64,000 nucleotides of DNA from Thermoguttaceae bacterium (GTDB lineage Bacteria; Planctomycetota; Planctomycetia; Pirellulales; Thermoguttaceae), in contig JAQVHZ010000005.1 in the NCBI GenBank assembly GCA_028695965.1, forward strand, positions 1 through 64,000, written 5' to 3'. Below, piece by piece: positions 29,532 through 39,074 of this stretch. A model generated the notes under the pieces. It did no database searches, had not been told where the DNA came from, and was given only the letters and a program-made list of their open reading frames with translations. The position numbers and the translations under genes were made by a program. Position 1 is the stretch's first letter. The number at the start of each line of letters is the position of its first letter.

Positions 29532-31967
29532 ATGTACATTTCTCTAGACTGGATTTCTGATTTCGTCGATATTTCGGACGTCGATCCGCAGGTCGTTGCG
29601 GACAAGCTGACGATGGCGACGGCGGAAGTCGAAAGCATATCAACAATTACGCGTTACGTCGACGGCGTCGTTGTCGGCGAGATTATTTCCGCGCAGCCTT
29701 TTGAGACTCCCGACGGCAAGACGCGCGCGCTCTGCGAGGTGAACTGCGGCGCTAAGACGTATACGACGGTCTGCGGCGCTAAGAACGCGCGCGTCGGCTT
29801 GAAAGCGCCCTTTGCGCCCGCCGGAACGGCGCTTGGCGCTAAAGTAATTGAGAAATCGGAAGTTTACGGTCATGCGAGCGAAGGTATTTTGTGCAGCGCC
29901 GGCGAACTTGGCATGAGCTCTTGGCACGAAATTCTCCTTGAATGCCCCGCAGACACGCCGGTTGGCGCGACCCTTTCCGACTATATCCCCGCGACCGACG
30001 TGCTCGTTGAAATTGATAATAAGAGCCTGACGCACCGCCCCGACCTCTGGGGGCACTACGGCTTCGCGCGCGAACTTGCGGCGATCTTCCATCGCGAACT
30101 CAAGCCCTATCCGCTTCACGACGTCGATCAGTACGACGATCTTCCTCGGTTCCCGGTTGCGATCGAGGACGAGAACTGCGTCTGCTATTCTGGTATCGTC
30201 TTCAAGATCGAGGAGAACTTGACGAGCGTTCCTTCGCCCCTTAAGATGCAGCGCCGTCTGCACGCGCTTGGGCAAAAGACGATCGATCTGCTCGTCGACT
30301 TAACGAACTACGTCAGCTTGGAACTCGGTCAGCCGACGCACGCGTTTGACGCCGATCTCGTTTCGAATATCCGGGTCGCTCCGATGGGCAAAGAAGGCGT
30401 TTTCAAAACGCTTGACGGCGTCGAGCGCAAGATGATTCCGGAAGACATGATGATCTGCGACGGCGATAAACCTGTCGCGGTCGCTGGCGTTATGGGCGGT
30501 CTTGAAACGGAAATTACCGGAACGACGACGCGGGTCGTGCTCGAGTCGGCCAACTTTCGCTCCGAACGGATTCGTAAGACGGCAGGGCGGCTCAATCTTC
30601 GCACGGACGCCTCGCAGCGTTACGAGAAGTCGCAGCCGCCGGCGAACACGAAGGTCGGCGCGGAACGCATTTTGAAGCTGCTCGAAGAGTCGGGAACCCC
30701 TTTCAAGGTCGAGACGAGCTTCTCTCTTGCTGGCGATCTTCATGACGAAACGCGCTATATTGAACTTGCGCCGGGCCGTATGAACACTTTAGTCGGAGTT
30801 GATTTTCCGGAAGATAAGACGCTGGAAATCCTTCGCTCCATTCAATTTGAGGCGGAGTTCCTCGAGGACGGGACCCTTCGCGTCGGCGTTCCTCCTTTCC
30901 GCAGCAAAAAAGATATTTCGATCGAAGAAGATATCGTCGAAGAAGTTACCCGTATTTTCGGGTTCGACAATATCGAGCCCGTCTTGCCGACGGCGCCGGT
31001 CGAGCCGCTCTTTGTAGAAGAATACATTAGGCTGGAACATCGTATGCGCCGTATGTTGGCCGCCGGTTACGGGTTCCTCGAGATCCATAACTACGGCTGG
31101 TTCAACGACAACTGGATCGCCAAACTCGGATTCGATCCGGGCGCAACCCTTGAGCTCCTGAATCCGGTCGCTCCCTACGAGGCGAGGATGCGCACGACGC
31201 TCATCCCGAATATGCTCGCGCTTGTCGGCAAGAATCGAGCGTCGCACGACACGTTCCGGATCTTCGAGCTCGGACGCGTTTATTTCCTCAAAGGAGCGGT
31301 CGACGACCAACGCAAGCCGATCGACAGCGCGGAGAAGTGTCGAGAAGAACGCCGTCTGGCAGGCGTGAGTTTCGTCCAATCGGGCGTCTCGTTGGAAGAT
31401 CATTATCTTGAGATTAAAGCGGCGCTCGAAGACGTCGCTAAAATTCATACGCAAGGTTCCTCGGAACTGAAATTCGTTGCGACGAAAGAAAATAAGACGC
31501 CTTGGCAAAAGGTTGATTACTCGGTCGAGATTTTCAGCGACGGCGTCAACATCGGGGCGCTTGGCGTTCTCGACAAACAAACGCTCGCGGTCGTTTCTCC
31601 GGAAGGGGGTCAAGTCGTCTGGTTCGAAATTGAGCTCGATAAGTTCCCCGGCTCGCTTTACCCGACGTACAGTTTCGTCGAACCGTTGAAGTTCCCCGGC
31701 TCTTGGCAAGATTTCTCGCTCGTTTGGCCGCTGGCGTCAGGCTACGAAGGTCTGGCGGCGAAACTTGACGAATTCACGCATCCGCTTCTTCTTAAACGCT
31801 CCTTCGTCACCTCCTATAAGGGCAAGGGGATGGAAAAAGGGATGGGCAGCTTTTCGTTCCGTTATGAAATTGGCGCGCCCGACCATACGCTTTCCGGCGA
31901 GGAAATTGAAGACTTCCACGAGAAGTTCCTCGAGTTCCTTAAGGCGAATGAAATAGCGCTTCGCTGA
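29532..31967 (+). CDS. pheT: phenylalanine-tRNA ligase beta subunit
   Basis: N-terminal EMAP-like tRNA-binding domain, B3/B4 and B5 domains, C-terminal ferredoxin-fold anticodon-binding domain. Confidence 0.94.
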   Translation: MYISLDWISDFVDISDVDPQVVADKLTMATAEVESISTITRYVDGVVVGEIISAQPFETPDGKTRALCEVNCGAKTYTTVCGAKNARVGLKAPFAPAGTALGAKVIEKSEVYGHASEGILCSAGELGMSSWHEILLECPADTPVGATLSDYIPATDVLVEIDNKSLTHRPDLWGHYGFARELAAIFHRELKPYPLHDVDQYDDLPRFPVAIEDENCVCYSGIVFKIEENLTSVPSPLKMQRRLHALGQKTIDLLVDLTNYVSLELGQPTHAFDADLVSNIRVAPMGKEGVFKTLDGVERKMIPEDMMICDGDKPVAVAGVMGGLETEITGTTTRVVLESANFRSERIRKTAGRLNLRTDASQRYEKSQPPANTKVGAERILKLLEESGTPFKVETSFSLAGDLHDETRYIELAPGRMNTLVGVDFPEDKTLEILRSIQFEAEFLEDGTLRVGVPPFRSKKDISIEEDIVEEVTRIFGFDNIEPVLPTAPVEPLFVEEYIRLEHRMRRMLAAGYGFLEIHNYGWFNDNWIAKLGFDPGATLELLNPVAPYEARMRTTLIPNMLALVGKNRASHDTFRIFELGRVYFLKGAVDDQRKPIDSAEKCREERRLAGVSFVQSGVSLEDHYLEIKAALEDVAKIHTQGSSELKFVATKENKTPWQKVDYSVEIFSDGVNIGALGVLDKQTLAVVSPEGGQVVWFEIELDKFPGSLYPTYSFVEPLKFPGSWQDFSLVWPLASGYEGLAAKLDEFTHPLLLKRSFVTSYKGKGMEKGMGSFSFRYEIGAPDHTLSGEEIEDFHEKFLEFLKANEIALR

Positions 31968-32000
31968 GTCGCTGAGCTTGCTTTGAGCGCGTAAAATAAA

Positions 32001-32042
32001 GACGCGGACGATTTCCGAATTTGGAAGCCGTCCGCTTTTTTA
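32001..32042 (+). terminator. Rho-independent terminator after pheT
   Basis: GCGGACG...CGTCCGC stem followed by TTTTTT. Confidence 0.75.
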
Positions 32043-32088
32043 GCGCCTGACGAGAAAGGAACCGTCGCGCCGCGCCTTGGGAGACGCG

Positions 32089-34233
32089 CTAGCGCGGGTA
32101 GGTCAGAGCGCGTTCTGCGCGTTCGATAACGTCGTTGATCGAAAAGGCGGTACTGCCGGCGTCGAGCGTTTCGTTCGTGCTAATCCACCCGTCGACTTTT
32201 TTCTGCGCGGCGAGCACGGCGCTGTGTTTTCTGCCGCCAAAGTACTGGCCGATTTCTGCGAGCGTGAAGCGCGTGTGTTTGCGCGCGAGCCACATGGCGA
32301 CAGCGCGAGGGTCGGCGCATCGTTTTGCGCGGGACGACGATTTCAGCGCGTTCGACTCGAGCCCGAAGATTTCTAGGACGACGCGTTCGACGTCCTCTAA
32401 TTTGACGTTCCGAACATTTGCGGCGGCAAGGTCGGCGAGCGCGTCGTGAGCGAGTTCCAAGGTGATCGGCATACCGGTCGTGAGTTGGGCCGCTAAGAGC
32501 CGATTGAGGGCTCCGGAGAGTTGACGCGCATGGGTGGCGAAGCGCGAGACCACGTATCGACAGACGTCTTCTCCGACGATCATGTTCCTTTCGAGCGCCA
32601 TTTGCCGCAATATTCTCGCAAGCGTTTCTCTTTCGGGGTTGTCAATTTTGCAGACGACGCCGCTTTCGATACGGGTCGTCAGTTCCCCTCTCAGCTTCGA
32701 CAGCTCGTTCAAGGGCCGATTCGCAGAAAAGACCATCTGAACGCGTCTTGCGCGTAAGAAGTCGACGACGTTCAGCAGCTCCGTCTGGGTCGACGTCTTT
32801 CCTTCGAGGAAATGGACGTCGTCGAGCGCGAATAGGGAGATGTTTCTGAATCGTTCTCGAAACGCGCCCCCTCCGCGAAGGCTCTGAATGAACGCGGACG
32901 TGAACTGTTCGGACGTCATATAAAGGGGCGGCTTCACATTGGGCAGGCGCGTGTATGCGTCGCAGATCCCTTCGAGGAGATGCGTTTTGCCGACGCTGGT
33001 CGGACCGCAAATGAAGATCGGGCTCATCGCTCCGGGCTCGGTGATAGCGACGTCGGCGACGCGGCGCGCCAATCTGTTCGAGAAGCCTTCAATGAACGTG
33101 TTCAACGACGCGAATCTTACGGCGCGGTCTTCGGCTCGGACTCGGGCGGGTTCTTTCGGACGCGTTACGACGTTGAACCCCCTTTCGTCGCGCAAGACGC
33201 CTTCGTCGTCGTCCGCGGCGACAATTGAAAGGAGGTCGCGCTTCGGCTCGGCCGGTTTGCGCGTCGTCGAGCCTTTAGGTCGTCCGCGGCGCTTGGGTTC
33301 AGGGGGCTGGTATTCCGGCTCTTGCGTTGTCGGCGCAACGTTGAATTGGAACGCCGAGGGACGCGGCGGCGCCGTTTCTTTTTGTTCGTTGACGCCGAAA
33401 TCGCCGACCGCCCACGCGACGCGCTCGGATTCGGACAGATCGACGCCGCCCGGCGCAGCGTAAAGGGACTCAGGCGCGCTGAGGCTATGACGCCGCTGCG
33501 CCGTTTGATAAACGTCGAAAAGGGAAGGCGGCGCGGCGTCCGAAGGGGTGGAAATTGCAGTTGGATAAAGAGGGGGCTGCTGGACGTTCGTCGGTTCCGG
33601 TTCGGGTTTTTTTCGAGGTCTTCCGCGTTTGCGCTTCGGGGGTTCCTGGACGGGCTCGGCATAAGGAACGCTGGACCACTCCGGAACGCGCCGCTCGGCG
33701 TTTAGAACGTCCGCGGTTGTCGAGGGGAGATTGAAGAGCGCGTCTTGCGGCGGCTCGGCGTCGACGGTGATAGCGCTCTGGACAGGGCGTTCCGTCGTCG
33801 CAGGCGGATTTTTCCGGGGTCTTCCGCGCTTGCGCTTTGGGGGCTCGGGAGTTGAAACGGCTTGAACTAGAAGCGGAGAATCGTACGGCGCGTTGCTGAG
33901 GGCAGGCGAGGAAACCTGCGCGACAGGTTGACGCGTCAGCGCAGAAGGGGTGGAAATGGACGCAGAAGAACCTACGGACTCTTTGAGCGAGACTTTTACT
34001 TTAATCTCTGCGGCAAAGAGCTCGACGCCAATCTTTTCGAAAGTATGAACGTATCCGGATCCGACAATCCAGTCGGCGATAAAAGGCTCGTCGACTTCGA
34101 CGGTCAACACATCGCCTTCGAAGAGGAACCTAACGCCGGCGGCAAACCATAATTGGTATCTATTGTCGCCAATATCCTTGCGTAACGCCTCTCGAAAAAG
34201 GTTTTCAAGATCCGCTTGTTGTCTTCTGACCAT
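32089..34233 (-). CDS. dnaA: chromosomal replication initiator DnaA with long linker containing AT-hook-like motifs
   Basis: Domain I at N-terminus; Walker A GPTSVGKTH; Walker B LFALDDVHFLEGK; C-terminal HTH GGRKHSAVLAAQKKV; linker KRKRGRPRKNP, KRKRGRPRKKP, KRRGRPKGS. Confidence 0.9.
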   Translation of the reverse strand: MVRRQQADLENLFREALRKDIGDNRYQLWFAAGVRFLFEGDVLTVEVDEPFIADWIVGSGYVHTFEKIGVELFAAEIKVKVSLKESVGSSASISTPSALTRQPVAQVSSPALSNAPYDSPLLVQAVSTPEPPKRKRGRPRKNPPATTERPVQSAITVDAEPPQDALFNLPSTTADVLNAERRVPEWSSVPYAEPVQEPPKRKRGRPRKKPEPEPTNVQQPPLYPTAISTPSDAAPPSLFDVYQTAQRRHSLSAPESLYAAPGGVDLSESERVAWAVGDFGVNEQKETAPPRPSAFQFNVAPTTQEPEYQPPEPKRRGRPKGSTTRKPAEPKRDLLSIVAADDDEGVLRDERGFNVVTRPKEPARVRAEDRAVRFASLNTFIEGFSNRLARRVADVAITEPGAMSPIFICGPTSVGKTHLLEGICDAYTRLPNVKPPLYMTSEQFTSAFIQSLRGGGAFRERFRNISLFALDDVHFLEGKTSTQTELLNVVDFLRARRVQMVFSANRPLNELSKLRGELTTRIESGVVCKIDNPERETLARILRQMALERNMIVGEDVCRYVVSRFATHARQLSGALNRLLAAQLTTGMPITLELAHDALADLAAANVRNVKLEDVERVVLEIFGLESNALKSSSRAKRCADPRAVAMWLARKHTRFTLAEIGQYFGGRKHSAVLAAQKKVDGWISTNETLDAGSTAFSINDVIERAERALTYPR

Positions 34234-34781
34234 TGAGTAACGTCAATCCTAGGGGAGGAATGATTTCTGGCGCGTTGTGGATTAGTTGTTAATAAGACGT
34301 CGTTAACTTTGTGCCAAAAGCTCAAAGCGCAGACGGATAATCGACAAACGCCATGCGAGCGTTTGGATGGAAAGGGAGCCGAAAGATTGCGCCGAAGCCG
34401 CGTATTCTCCTATTTTTGACGCTTTTGCGCGTTGTTCCGATTTTGCTAAATTTTGCGAGGCAAAAAGATAGCGCGTCGAGATCGCGGCTCTTTCCATTTT
34501 TTCGCTCAACGAACCTCATTCTACAATTCCATGTTCGTTTGTCAAATAAATCTTTTGGTCGGTCTATCCTTTTTGTATACATTTTTAACCGGGATAACCG
34601 TAATTACCCGAGCGAAAAAGCAACTTTCTATGAAAAAATTTTATTTTTGTACTAAAGTTTTACAAATGAGGCACAAGTTTTCAACCTGTTTTAAGCCCTT
34701 AAAAAAGCCGGCAATCGGGCAAAAAGCGTCTCTTCTTTGCCGATTCCCGGCGTTGAACTTTGCTTGGCGTCTAGCGCTGCA

Positions 34782-36185
34782 TCAGGGGAGCGCTCTCGGA
34801 CAAAGGTAATATCCCCTTGGAACGGAGACTGTATTGACGACTTTGTCGAGAGGATCGTCTTTAACTGTTTTAGGCATAAGTTCGTCAAAAAGGCCTTTTT
34901 CTTCTTCGTAACGAACGACATGGACGTTCGAGTCAGAGAGACCGGTCATTTCGATCGCGGCGGCAACAGCGTCGTCTAGGAACCCGATTTCATCGATGAG
35001 GTACAGTTCCTTTGCTTCTTTTGCGGAGTAGATTCGGCCGTCCGCTAATTGACGCAGTTCCGCTTCGCGCTGCGCTTTGAGAACGAGCTGGTCTTCGTGC
35101 GCGTCTTCTTCTGCGCCTTCCTCTTGAACGAGCGTTTCTCCTTCAGGAGCGTCTTGTTCGGCGTGCGCCGTTTCATCAGAAGCAGGTTCGGCAGTTTGTT
35201 CTTCGTCGGGCGCGTCAGCCTCTTGAGAGGGTTCTTCCTGGACCGGTTCTTCGGAGTCGGCTGTTTTGTCAATAGTTTTGACTCTGACGCCGGCGAGTTT
35301 TTCGTGTGTTGGTCTGGTTATTTCAACGTCTTCTTCGGCGCGATAATATGCGCGTCCGCTCATAATGACGTCGAGGAATTGCTCGTAGCTTTCGTCGACG
35401 CTCTTTTGCCAGATCGCCGTTTCTTCGGGCGTGGGTTCTTTCATAAAATCGCCCATGCCTTTCATTGCGCCGCTCGTAATCGCGTTGGAACGGACGCCGA
35501 TTTTTTTGCAGAGTTCCGCCGCGTTATACATCGGAATGATAACGCCGATGGAGCCGGTCATGGTCGAGCGTTCGGCGAAGATTTTGTCGGCGGCGGTGGA
35601 GACGTAATAGCCGCCGCTCGCAGCAAGGTCGCCCATGCTGACGACGACAGGTATTTCAAGGTCCGCCTTGAGCTTTTTCAGGAGATGCAGATAATAATCG
35701 CTTCCGGCGATCGTGCCGCCCGGGGAGTTGACGCGCAAGACGACCGCGCGAACGCGATTATCCTCTCGAATAGCGTTAATCGCTTTGGGGATGAACCCCG
35801 TTTCGTCCGTTTGAATGATTCCTTCGATCGGCAGAATCACGATTTTTCCGGCGCTGCGTTCGTTTCCTTTAATTGTTGTTTCGGTAACCTCGTAATTTGC
35901 GGAACTGGGCTGGCTCAGCGCTGTTGCTAAGACGCCAATGGCTCCGAAAAAGAGCGAGAAGGAAAGGACGCAGAAAAGCGTAACGCCAACGATCGTCGCG
36001 GCGAGGTCCTTCAGGACGATTTGCCAGAATCTTGGCGGCTGGGGACGGAATGGAGGTCGAAAAGGCGGTTGATTTGGTTTGTTATGAGGAATATTAGGCC
36101 CGTGAGGGGGGGTAGGGGCGTTGGGACTGTTGGGAACGTTTGGATTTTCGGAATTGTTGGGGTCGTTGGGATAGTTCATTGCCAT
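34782..36185 (-). CDS. sppA: signal peptide peptidase SppA-like S49 serine protease with proline-rich N-terminus and acidic insertion
   Basis: VVLRVNSPGGTIAGSDYYLHLLKK, MGDLAASGGYYVSTAADKIFAERSTMTGSIGVI, ADGRIYSAKEAKELYLIDEIG. Confidence 0.85.
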   Translation of the reverse strand: MAMNYPNDPNNSENPNVPNSPNAPTPPHGPNIPHNKPNQPPFRPPFRPQPPRFWQIVLKDLAATIVGVTLFCVLSFSLFFGAIGVLATALSQPSSANYEVTETTIKGNERSAGKIVILPIEGIIQTDETGFIPKAINAIREDNRVRAVVLRVNSPGGTIAGSDYYLHLLKKLKADLEIPVVVSMGDLAASGGYYVSTAADKIFAERSTMTGSIGVIIPMYNAAELCKKIGVRSNAITSGAMKGMGDFMKEPTPEETAIWQKSVDESYEQFLDVIMSGRAYYRAEEDVEITRPTHEKLAGVRVKTIDKTADSEEPVQEEPSQEADAPDEEQTAEPASDETAHAEQDAPEGETLVQEEGAEEDAHEDQLVLKAQREAELRQLADGRIYSAKEAKELYLIDEIGFLDDAVAAAIEMTGLSDSNVHVVRYEEEKGLFDELMPKTVKDDPLDKVVNTVSVPRGYYLCPRALP

Positions 36186-36281
36186 GCGCTTCTATTATTG
36201 AAAACGTGAGGGCGTTCCTGGAAACTGACTGCGCGTTTTCCAGGAACGCTTGCTCGTTAAAGAGGAGAAAAGCACGCGCGC

Positions 36282-37685
36282 TCAGTCGCGAGAGATCTCG
36301 AAACCTTTGCGCTGTTCGCGCGCCCAGAACGAGGCGGCGAGTTCGTCGCCAACGATTCTTTCGGCGTTGACGTCCCACTGGATTTCGCGATTGAGCCGCG
36401 CCGCGACGGAGCAGAGGTGGCAGCAGTGCATCGCTTGGACGTGGGACCAGACGTCGGAAACCGGCTTGCCGCCTTCGCGGATGCAGCGGATGAAGTTTAC
36501 TTTGTGATCTTCGAACGGCTTGCCGTTGTAGAGCGCGTCGAAATCTTCTTGGGAGAACGCGTCGGGCGGAAGTTCTTCAATAACCTTTCCCTTGCATCGT
36601 CCTCGGCTGACGTGCATACGTCCGTTGGTTCCTTCAAAGAGAATGCCGTTTCCGTCGGGCGAACTGCTGACGACGTGCATTTCGCAGCCGTTAGTGAGCT
36701 TCAAGACGATATCAAATTCGTGGCTTGTGTTGTAGCGGTTGTCAACGGTCGGGTACCCGTCTTCGAAGGGGACGGGGTGCTTGGCGTTTGTTCCGTCGAC
36801 GCTTGTCGGGCCCGTCCCGAATTTATCGAGCCCCATCGCCCAAAGAGCGCAGTCGATGTGGTGCGCGCCCCAGTCGGTGAATTTACCGCCGGAATATTCG
36901 TACCACCAGCGGAATTCGTAGTGGCAGCGCGTGCGTCCGAACCGATTGTCGTTGTTGTTGGAGCCGAGGAAATCGCCGTCGCCGAGGAAATCGGTATAGG
37001 GCGCTTGACCGAGGTATGTGTCCCAATCGAAATTGGCGGGCGGATCCATTTTCGGTATGTCTTCATTGCAGACGGGCGAGCCGCCGATGTCGCAGACTAC
37101 CTTGGTAATATCGCCAAGCATCCCGGCGCGAACGATGAGGGTCGCGAGCGCGAATTGATCGCGCTGCGAACGTTGCTGCGTGCCGACTTGGAAGATCTTG
37201 CCGTATTTTTCGACGGCGTTCCGAATGATTAGGTTCTCTTCGAGGGTCAGGGTCAGCGGCTTCTGGCAGAAGACGTGCTTGCCCGCTTGAAGCGCTTCGA
37301 CCGCGATTTTGACGTGCCAGTGGTCTGGCGTAACGATCGAAACGACGTCGATATCGTCTCGTTCAAGGACGCGGCGGTAGTCTTTGTAGGTATCGGGCTG
37401 AATCACTTGCCCTTGCTCGTCCTTTTTGCCGATTCCGGAATTGATTGTACGAGCGAGTCCGTAGTCTTCGTCAAGGTCGCAGAGCGCGACGATATCGCAT
37501 TGCCAATTGAATCCGTGCGCGTCGCCTCGGCCCATGCTGCCGACGCCGATGCAACCCATGCGGAGACGGTCGCTTGGGTCTTGCGCCCAGACGGGCTTGA
37601 TAATTTGAGACGTCGGGAAGACGGTCGCGGCGGCGGCGAGCGCGGACGATTTCAAAAAGGCGCGTCTATTAAGCGTAGTCGTCAT
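36282..37685 (-). CDS. Gfo/Idh/MocA family oxidoreductase with Tat-type signal
   Basis: MTTTLNRRAFLKSSALAAAATVF; MGCIGVGSMGRG; VTPDHWHVKIAVEALQAGKHVFCQKPLTLT. Confidence 0.92.
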   Translation of the reverse strand: MTTTLNRRAFLKSSALAAAATVFPTSQIIKPVWAQDPSDRLRMGCIGVGSMGRGDAHGFNWQCDIVALCDLDEDYGLARTINSGIGKKDEQGQVIQPDTYKDYRRVLERDDIDVVSIVTPDHWHVKIAVEALQAGKHVFCQKPLTLTLEENLIIRNAVEKYGKIFQVGTQQRSQRDQFALATLIVRAGMLGDITKVVCDIGGSPVCNEDIPKMDPPANFDWDTYLGQAPYTDFLGDGDFLGSNNNDNRFGRTRCHYEFRWWYEYSGGKFTDWGAHHIDCALWAMGLDKFGTGPTSVDGTNAKHPVPFEDGYPTVDNRYNTSHEFDIVLKLTNGCEMHVVSSSPDGNGILFEGTNGRMHVSRGRCKGKVIEELPPDAFSQEDFDALYNGKPFEDHKVNFIRCIREGGKPVSDVWSHVQAMHCCHLCSVAARLNREIQWDVNAERIVGDELAASFWAREQRKGFEISRD

Positions 37686-38061
37686 AGAACAGTCCTCTAA
37701 TAAAAACAATACTTTAGGAATAGTCGATTCAAAACGAGCAGGGGGACCTGCGCGACCGGCTCAAACTTTAAAATCGACAGTTTGGGTAAAATCTACCGTC
37801 CTTGATTATACAGAATTTTCACACTATCCGTCAACTGTTTTTCACATTTTCAATAAGAGTTAATAAAAACATTGTGCTTTTTACCGGTTTTGTCGGTTAT
37901 GCGCGGCGTTCTTCTTTTTGGGGTATTGCTAGAAGTACAGGGATCGTTAAAAAACTTGCGTCCTTCTTCTTGTGTCTTCAGAAGAAAAAAGAAAATTTTA
38001 GAGACGTCCCCTTGAAGAAGAGGAATTTCGAATTACAATTCTAGATTGACGTCTTATGCGT

Positions 38062-38215
38062 TTTATATCCGACTCCGTCGTCGCGCGCGTTGCGCGACTC
38101 GTCGAGTCGGCTTTATACCGGCATAGAGCGTGTTTTTCGTATGCGTCGCTTGACGAGCGCGCAAGGCTGTCCCGACGGGAATCGGGCGCCGCGAAAGGCA
38201 TACGCCGGATATAAA
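38062..38215 (+). ncRNA. candidate structured RNA/leader element upstream of rpmB
   Basis: TTTATATCCG / CGGATATAAA closing pair around nested CCGACTC/GAGTCGG + GTCGCGC/GCGCGAC hairpin, GCATA/TATGC and CCCGA/TCGGG hairpins; not folded by software. Confidence 0.35.
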
Positions 38216-38406
38216 CCTTTATTGAGGCTGAAAGCGCGCGCGAGTGATGAGCGCGGCGTGCAGTTCCCCTCCTAAAGTTGACGACGCGGCGTCTTTCAGA
38301 GCGTCGGAAACGAATAGGTTTCCGTAAAATCCGAGCTTTGAGCGTCGTTGAGACGCGAAGTTCACTTTACGACGTTTCCCCCATAAGGTAAGAAATAGGA
38401 ATTGTC

Positions 38407-38676
38407 ATGTCTCGAGTTTGTGAAATTTGCCACAAAGGCCCAATCTTTGGTAATCACGTTACGACTCGCGGTCGCGCGAAGCGCCTGAAGGGCGTTGGTA
38501 CGAAAGTTACCGGTATCGCTCGTCGTACCTTCAAGCCGAACCTTCAACGGGTCCGCGTTACTCTTCCGAACGGCGGTACCAAAGTCATGCGCGTCTGCAC
38601 CCAGTGCCTGCGCTGCGACGCCGTTGTCAAACGCGTCGCCCAAAAGCCGTTCCAATTCAAAACCCCTGCTAACTGA
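38407..38676 (+). CDS. rpmB: 50S ribosomal protein bL28 (Cys-rich type)
   Basis: MSRVCEICHKGPIFGNHVTTRGRAKR...PNLQRVRV...MRVCTQCLRC. Confidence 0.94.
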   Translation: MSRVCEICHKGPIFGNHVTTRGRAKRLKGVGTKVTGIARRTFKPNLQRVRVTLPNGGTKVMRVCTQCLRCDAVVKRVAQKPFQFKTPAN

Positions 38677-38713
38677 GATTGCGTTAGCGTTCGGGTTTCA
38701 GAACGCATCATTT

Positions 38714-38757
38714 AAAAAAAGCGAAGACAGCCGATTTTTTGCGTCTTCGCTTTTTTT
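38714..38757 (+). terminator. Rho-independent terminator after rpmB
   Basis: AAAAAAAGCGAAGAC / GTCTTCGCTTTTTTT. Confidence 0.85.
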
Positions 38758-39074
38758 GTTTCTTGGTTGGAGAGGAAACTCTCTGAACAGACGGTTGCGG
38801 AGATTTATTTCTGAAATTTTTTTGAATCGGCTCTTGCGTTGTTGAAAACTGCGTTGCGTTTTTGAACAGAACTTTGCTTTTCCATACTGGACGGTTCAGA
38901 AATATCGGAGCCTAATCTTTGCCGGAATGATTTAGACTGCAATATGAATTGGAAGAATTGAACTAGCCGAGCCTCGTTGAGAGGCTCGAAGAAGTAATTT
39001 TATTTAGCCGCCGGAAGGGAGAAGCGTTTCTCGATTCCGGCGGGACAGTCTAATTTTAGATTAGCGCCTTCGGT

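Noticed and set aside
33241-33860. GRP-rich repeats in dnaA as a tandem DNA repeat or assembly artefact
   Set aside because: The three motifs are separated by unrelated sequence, differ in detail and are in frame within an intact ORF.
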